Below are positions 61,368 to 64,000 of a DNA stretch of 64,000 nucleotides, piece by piece (the stretch's first letter is position 1; each line of letters starts with the position of its first letter). A program made the translations under genes and the position numbers. Origin of the DNA: Streptomyces roseifaciens. Its GTDB lineage: Bacteria; Actinomycetota; Actinomycetes; Streptomycetales; Streptomycetaceae. The stretch is from assembly GCF_001445655.1 (NCBI RefSeq), contig NZ_LNBE01000007.1, forward strand, positions 1 through 64,000. The letters run 5' to 3'. The notes beneath the pieces were generated by a model. That model worked only from the letters and a program-made list of their open reading frames with translations, ran no database searches and was not told where the DNA came from.

Positions 61368-62675
61368 ATGACCTTGCCCTGCTGTCCCGACTGCGGTTCC
61401 ACGCTCCCCGCGGAAGCGCGCTTCTGCATGAAGTGCGGGCGGGAACGGCCGCGGGGCGGGGCGGAGGCCCCGCCGATACCGGGGCCGCCGGCTGCGGCGG
61501 CGATACCGGAGAAGCCGGGCGCGGCAGCGATACCGGCCCCGCCGGCCGCGTCGCCGGCCGCGTCGCCGGCTTCGGACGCGGCGGCTTCGAAGGCGGCTTC
61601 GGACGCGGCGCCTGCTCCTGCGGCGCCTGCCTCTGCGGCCCCGGCTCCTGCGGCCCCGGCCCCGGCAGCCCCTGCCCCCGCCGCCGTGCCCCCCGTTCTC
61701 CCGCCGCCCCCCGCGCCTTGGACCGTGCCGACCACCGGCGCTCCGGCCGCGCCCGCCGCCGGGCCGGCACCGGCACCCGTACCGCCGCCCGCGCCCGCGT
61801 CGACGCCCGGCGCCGCACCGGGCCACCCCGCGCCGCCCTTCCCGCCCGCGCCGGAGGCGAGCCCGCTCGCCGTCATCGGGCCCACCCCCGAGTTCTTCGT
61901 GCTCCCCAAGGCCCGCCGCAGGCTCAACCTCGGCTGGGTGGCGGCCGCCGTGGCGGTCGTGGTGATCGGCGGGGCCGTGGGCGGCGGGATCCTCCTGACG
62001 CAGGGCAAGGACGACGGCAAGCGGGACGCCGCCCGGATCGAGGACACCGAATCCGTGGAGCCGGCGCCGCCCACGGCGGCACCGAGCAACCCGCCCTCGC
62101 CGTCGCCGTCCGCCTCGCCCTCCGCGTCGCCCTCGGCCTCCGCCTCCGCATCGGCGTCCCCGTCCGCCTCCGAGTCCTCCTCGGCCTCGCCGTCGCCGTC
62201 CGCGTCGTCGTCGGCGCCCGCGACGGGCGGCCCCGCGCCCGCGGGGTACGAGAACGTGTCCGCCCCGGAGGGGTTCTCCCTCGCGGTGCCCCAGGGGTGG
62301 CGCCGGGAGGACAACGGGAGCGGCCAGATCGACTACGCGGGCCGCACCGGCAGCGAGTACCTGCGCATCGGCATCGTGCACGGCACCAAGCAGTCCGCCT
62401 ACGACCACTTCCAGGACCTGGAGAAGGGCGTGGCCCAGCTGAACGGCTACAAGCGGGTCAAGATGACGCGCAACACCTTCCAGGGCCGCCCGGGCGCCCT
62501 GTGGGAGTGGACCTGGGTCGAGAAGTCCTCGGGCCGCACCATGCACGGCCACAACCAGGCGTACGTGGACGGTTCGGGCACGGAGTACGCCATCATGTTC
62601 CGCGGCCGGGACGGCGGCGGGGACGCGTACCGCAAGCCCTTCGACACGGCGCTCGGCTCCTGGCGGGCCGGGTAG
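61368..62675 (+). CDS. Zinc-ribbon membrane protein with long Pro/Ala and Ser/Ala linkers
   Basis: A 435-residue protein with an unusual layout. An N-terminal zinc ribbon (Cys6-x2-Cys9 and Cys20-x2-Cys23) is followed by about 130 residues of Pro/Ala repeats, one transmembrane segment near residues 188-208 (LGWVAAAVAVVVIGGAVGGG), a Ser/Pro/Ala linker and an extracellular domain of about 140 residues starting GYENVSAPEGFSLAVPQGWR. The layout suggests a sensor or envelope protein with a cytosolic metal-binding module. The linkers explain several long shadow frames here. Function unknown. Confidence 0.82.
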   Translation: MTLPCCPDCGSTLPAEARFCMKCGRERPRGGAEAPPIPGPPAAAAIPEKPGAAAIPAPPAASPAASPASDAAASKAASDAAPAPAAPASAAPAPAAPAPAAPAPAAVPPVLPPPPAPWTVPTTGAPAAPAAGPAPAPVPPPAPASTPGAAPGHPAPPFPPAPEASPLAVIGPTPEFFVLPKARRRLNLGWVAAAVAVVVIGGAVGGGILLTQGKDDGKRDAARIEDTESVEPAPPTAAPSNPPSPSPSASPSASPSASASASASPSASESSSASPSPSASSSAPATGGPAPAGYENVSAPEGFSLAVPQGWRREDNGSGQIDYAGRTGSEYLRIGIVHGTKQSAYDHFQDLEKGVAQLNGYKRVKMTRNTFQGRPGALWEWTWVEKSSGRTMHGHNQAYVDGSGTEYAIMFRGRDGGGDAYRKPFDTALGSWRAG

Positions 62676-62701
62676 CCGGGCGCGCTCAGGCGCCCCCTGA
62701 A

Positions 62702-62726
62702 CGGCCGGGTGGCCCCCGCCCGGCCG
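62702..62726 (+). terminator. Possible terminator after zinc-ribbon gene
   Basis: CGGCCGGG (62702-62709) and CCCGGCCG (62719-62726) form an 8-bp stem with a 9-nt loop, 27 nt past the stop. No T-run, so modest support. Confidence 0.35.
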
Positions 62727-62784
62727 CGGCCGGGCGGCTCATAGACTCGGGTGACCAGTCCTCAGCCGAACGGGAGAGCCGACC

Positions 62785-64000
62785 GTGACCGATACCGAAC
62801 ACTCCGCGGATGTGATCGTCGTCGGGGCCGGCCCGGCCGGGTCGACCACCGCGTACTACCTCGCGAAGGCCGGACTGGACGTCCTCCTGCTGGAGAAGAC
62901 GGCGTTCCCGCGCGAGAAGGTGTGCGGCGACGGGCTGACCCCCCGTGCCACCAAGCAGCTCGTGGCGATGGGCATCGACATCTCCGAGGAGGCGGGCTGG
63001 CTGCGCAACAAGGGCCTGCGCATCATCGGCGGCGGCGTCCGGCTGCAGCTCGACTGGCCGGATCTCGCCTCCTTCCCGGACTACGGACTGGTCCGCAAGC
63101 GCGACGACTTCGACGAGCAGCTGGCCCGCAACGCGGTGAAGGCCGGCGCGCGGATGTACGAGCGCTGCAACGTGGGCGCGCCCGTCATCGACGACCGCAC
63201 GGGCCGGATCGTGGGCGTCGAGGCGAAGCTGGGCGAGGAGAAGACCCCGGTCACCTTCCGCGCCCCGCTGGTCGTCGCGGCCGACGGCAACTCCTCCCGG
63301 CTGTCGCTGGGCATGGGCCTGCACCGCCGCGAGGACCGCCCCATGGGCGTGGCCGTGCGCACGTACTTCACCTCCCCGCGCCACGACGACGACTACCTGG
63401 AGTCCTGGCTGGAGCTGTGGGACCGGCGCGGCCCGAAGGACCGGCTGCTGCCCGGCTACGGCTGGATCTTCGGCATGGGCGACGGCACGAGCAACGTCGG
63501 CCTCGGCGTGCTCAACACCTCCGATTCCTTCAAGGAGCTGGACTGGCGCGAGGTCCTCAAGGCCTGGTGCGCCTCGATGCCGGAGGACTGGGGCTACACC
63601 CCGGAGAACATGACGGGCCCGATCCGCGGCGCCGCCCTGCCCATGGCCTTCAACCGCCAGCCGCACTACACGCGCGGCCTGCTGCTGGTCGGCGACGCGG
63701 GCGGGCTGGTGAACCCGTTCAACGGCGAGGGCATCGCGTACGCCATGGAGTCCGGGCAGATCGCCGCGGACGTCATCGTCCAGGCCCACGCGCGCGCTTC
63801 GTACGCCCAGCGCGAGCTGGCCCTGCAGCGCTACCCGAAGGTCCTCAAGGACACCTACGGCGGCTACTACACGCTCGGCCGGGCCTTCGTGAAGCTCATC
63901 GGCAACCCGAAGGTGATGAAGATCGGCGCCCAGCACGGCCTGACGCACCCGCTGCTGATGAAGTTCACGCTGAAGATGCTGGCGAACCTGACGGACCCGC
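62785..64000 (+). CDS. Geranylgeranyl reductase family flavoprotein (probable menaquinone reductase), 3' end outside window
   Basis: An FAD-dependent oxidoreductase, 405 residues visible and still open at the window edge. The FAD motif is VIVVGAGPAGSTTAYYLA (residues 10-27), then KVCGDGLTPRA, the DG motif VVAADGNSSRLS and GDAGGLVNPFNGEGIAYAME near residue 305. The family saturates isoprenoid chains; MenJ reduces one double bond of menaquinone in mycobacteria. Placement with menG and the mqn genes supports side-chain reduction of menaquinone. GTG 62785 has GGGAGAG upstream. Confidence 0.9.
   Translation, partial: MTDTEHSADVIVVGAGPAGSTTAYYLAKAGLDVLLLEKTAFPREKVCGDGLTPRATKQLVAMGIDISEEAGWLRNKGLRIIGGGVRLQLDWPDLASFPDYGLVRKRDDFDEQLARNAVKAGARMYERCNVGAPVIDDRTGRIVGVEAKLGEEKTPVTFRAPLVVAADGNSSRLSLGMGLHRREDRPMGVAVRTYFTSPRHDDDYLESWLELWDRRGPKDRLLPGYGWIFGMGDGTSNVGLGVLNTSDSFKELDWREVLKAWCASMPEDWGYTPENMTGPIRGAALPMAFNRQPHYTRGLLLVGDAGGLVNPFNGEGIAYAMESGQIAADVIVQAHARASYAQRELALQRYPKVLKDTYGGYYTLGRAFVKLIGNPKVMKIGAQHGLTHPLLMKFTLKMLANLTDP

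Noticed and set aside
61440..62220. Repeats that could be mistaken for a satellite or CRISPR array
   Set aside because: They are codon-level Pro/Ala and Ser/Ala linkers within the zinc-ribbon membrane protein, with no constant repeat unit or spacer.
61187..62552. Large minus-strand Ala/Gly/Arg-rich frames opposite the zinc-ribbon gene
   Set aside because: Mirror images of the repetitive linkers; no conserved domain.

Overview
The window is chromosomal DNA from a high-GC actinomycete, almost certainly a Streptomyces. Third codon positions are heavily G/C, GTG and TTG starts are frequent, there are many ATGA/GTGA/TTGA stop-start overlaps, and it carries Streptomyces hallmark genes: the developmental sigma factor BldN with its anti-sigma RsbN, the redox repressor Rex, DUF3558 lipoproteins and the futalosine menaquinone genes. 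No tRNA or rRNA gene, CRISPR array, prophage or insertion sequence was recognised. The right end cuts an FAD-dependent geranylgeranyl-reductase gene. Statements about families, literature or gene order in other species come from memory; no search was run.

Layout. 1-5.9 kb: a HAD phosphatase, AcuC-type deacetylase, a TTA-containing phosphatase-like gene, a small excisionase-type DNA-binding protein, the 32-residue ribosomal protein bS22, an epimerase-like SDR and a phospholipid acyltransferase. 5.9-9.6 kb: rsbN and bldN on the minus strand, then a HAD-IB phosphatase. 9.7-16.3 kb: a glutaredoxin-like gene divergent from rex-hemA-hemC-hemD-hemB, with a Rex operator in the promoter. 16.4-22.3 kb: RsbW-like ATPase, argS, class I lysS and two DUF3558 lipoproteins. 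22.4-27.6 kb: RtcB, VOC, SDR, YnfA, STAS, GAF-ANTAR and an unknown protein. 27.9-35.9 kb: hemL, a histidine phosphatase, a Tat lipoprotein, then the System II cytochrome c genes (ResA-like, CcdA, ResB, CcsB). 36-38.6 kb: SRPBCC protein, Tat-exported phospholipase C, PLDc_N membrane protein. 38.7-43.7 kb: late and early menaquinone genes (UbiD, MqnP, UbiX, Lrp regulator, MqnE). 44.2-45.8 kb: a cysteine-rich leader peptide before a dicarboxylate/cystine-type symporter. 45.9-53.8 kb: TetR regulator, two acyl-CoA synthetases, secreted lipase, VirS-like AraC regulator. 54-64 kb: cold-shock protein, mqnA, esterase, Ser/Thr kinase, mqnC, a degenerate amidohydrolase-like gene, menG, zinc-ribbon protein, geranylgeranyl reductase.

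The dominant theme is building a respiratory chain: haem synthesis (hemL, hemA, hemC, hemD, hemB) under NADH/NAD+ control by Rex, cytochrome c maturation (System II), and menaquinone synthesis, methylation and probably side-chain reduction. The most interesting non-standard signal is the four-cysteine, probably leaderless, leader peptide (44263-44367) with a possible attenuator in front of the symporter at 44458. Next come a probable sigma-BldN promoter upstream of rsbN, a TTA codon in a gene of the developmental neighbourhood, and several enzymes that have lost canonical catalytic residues.
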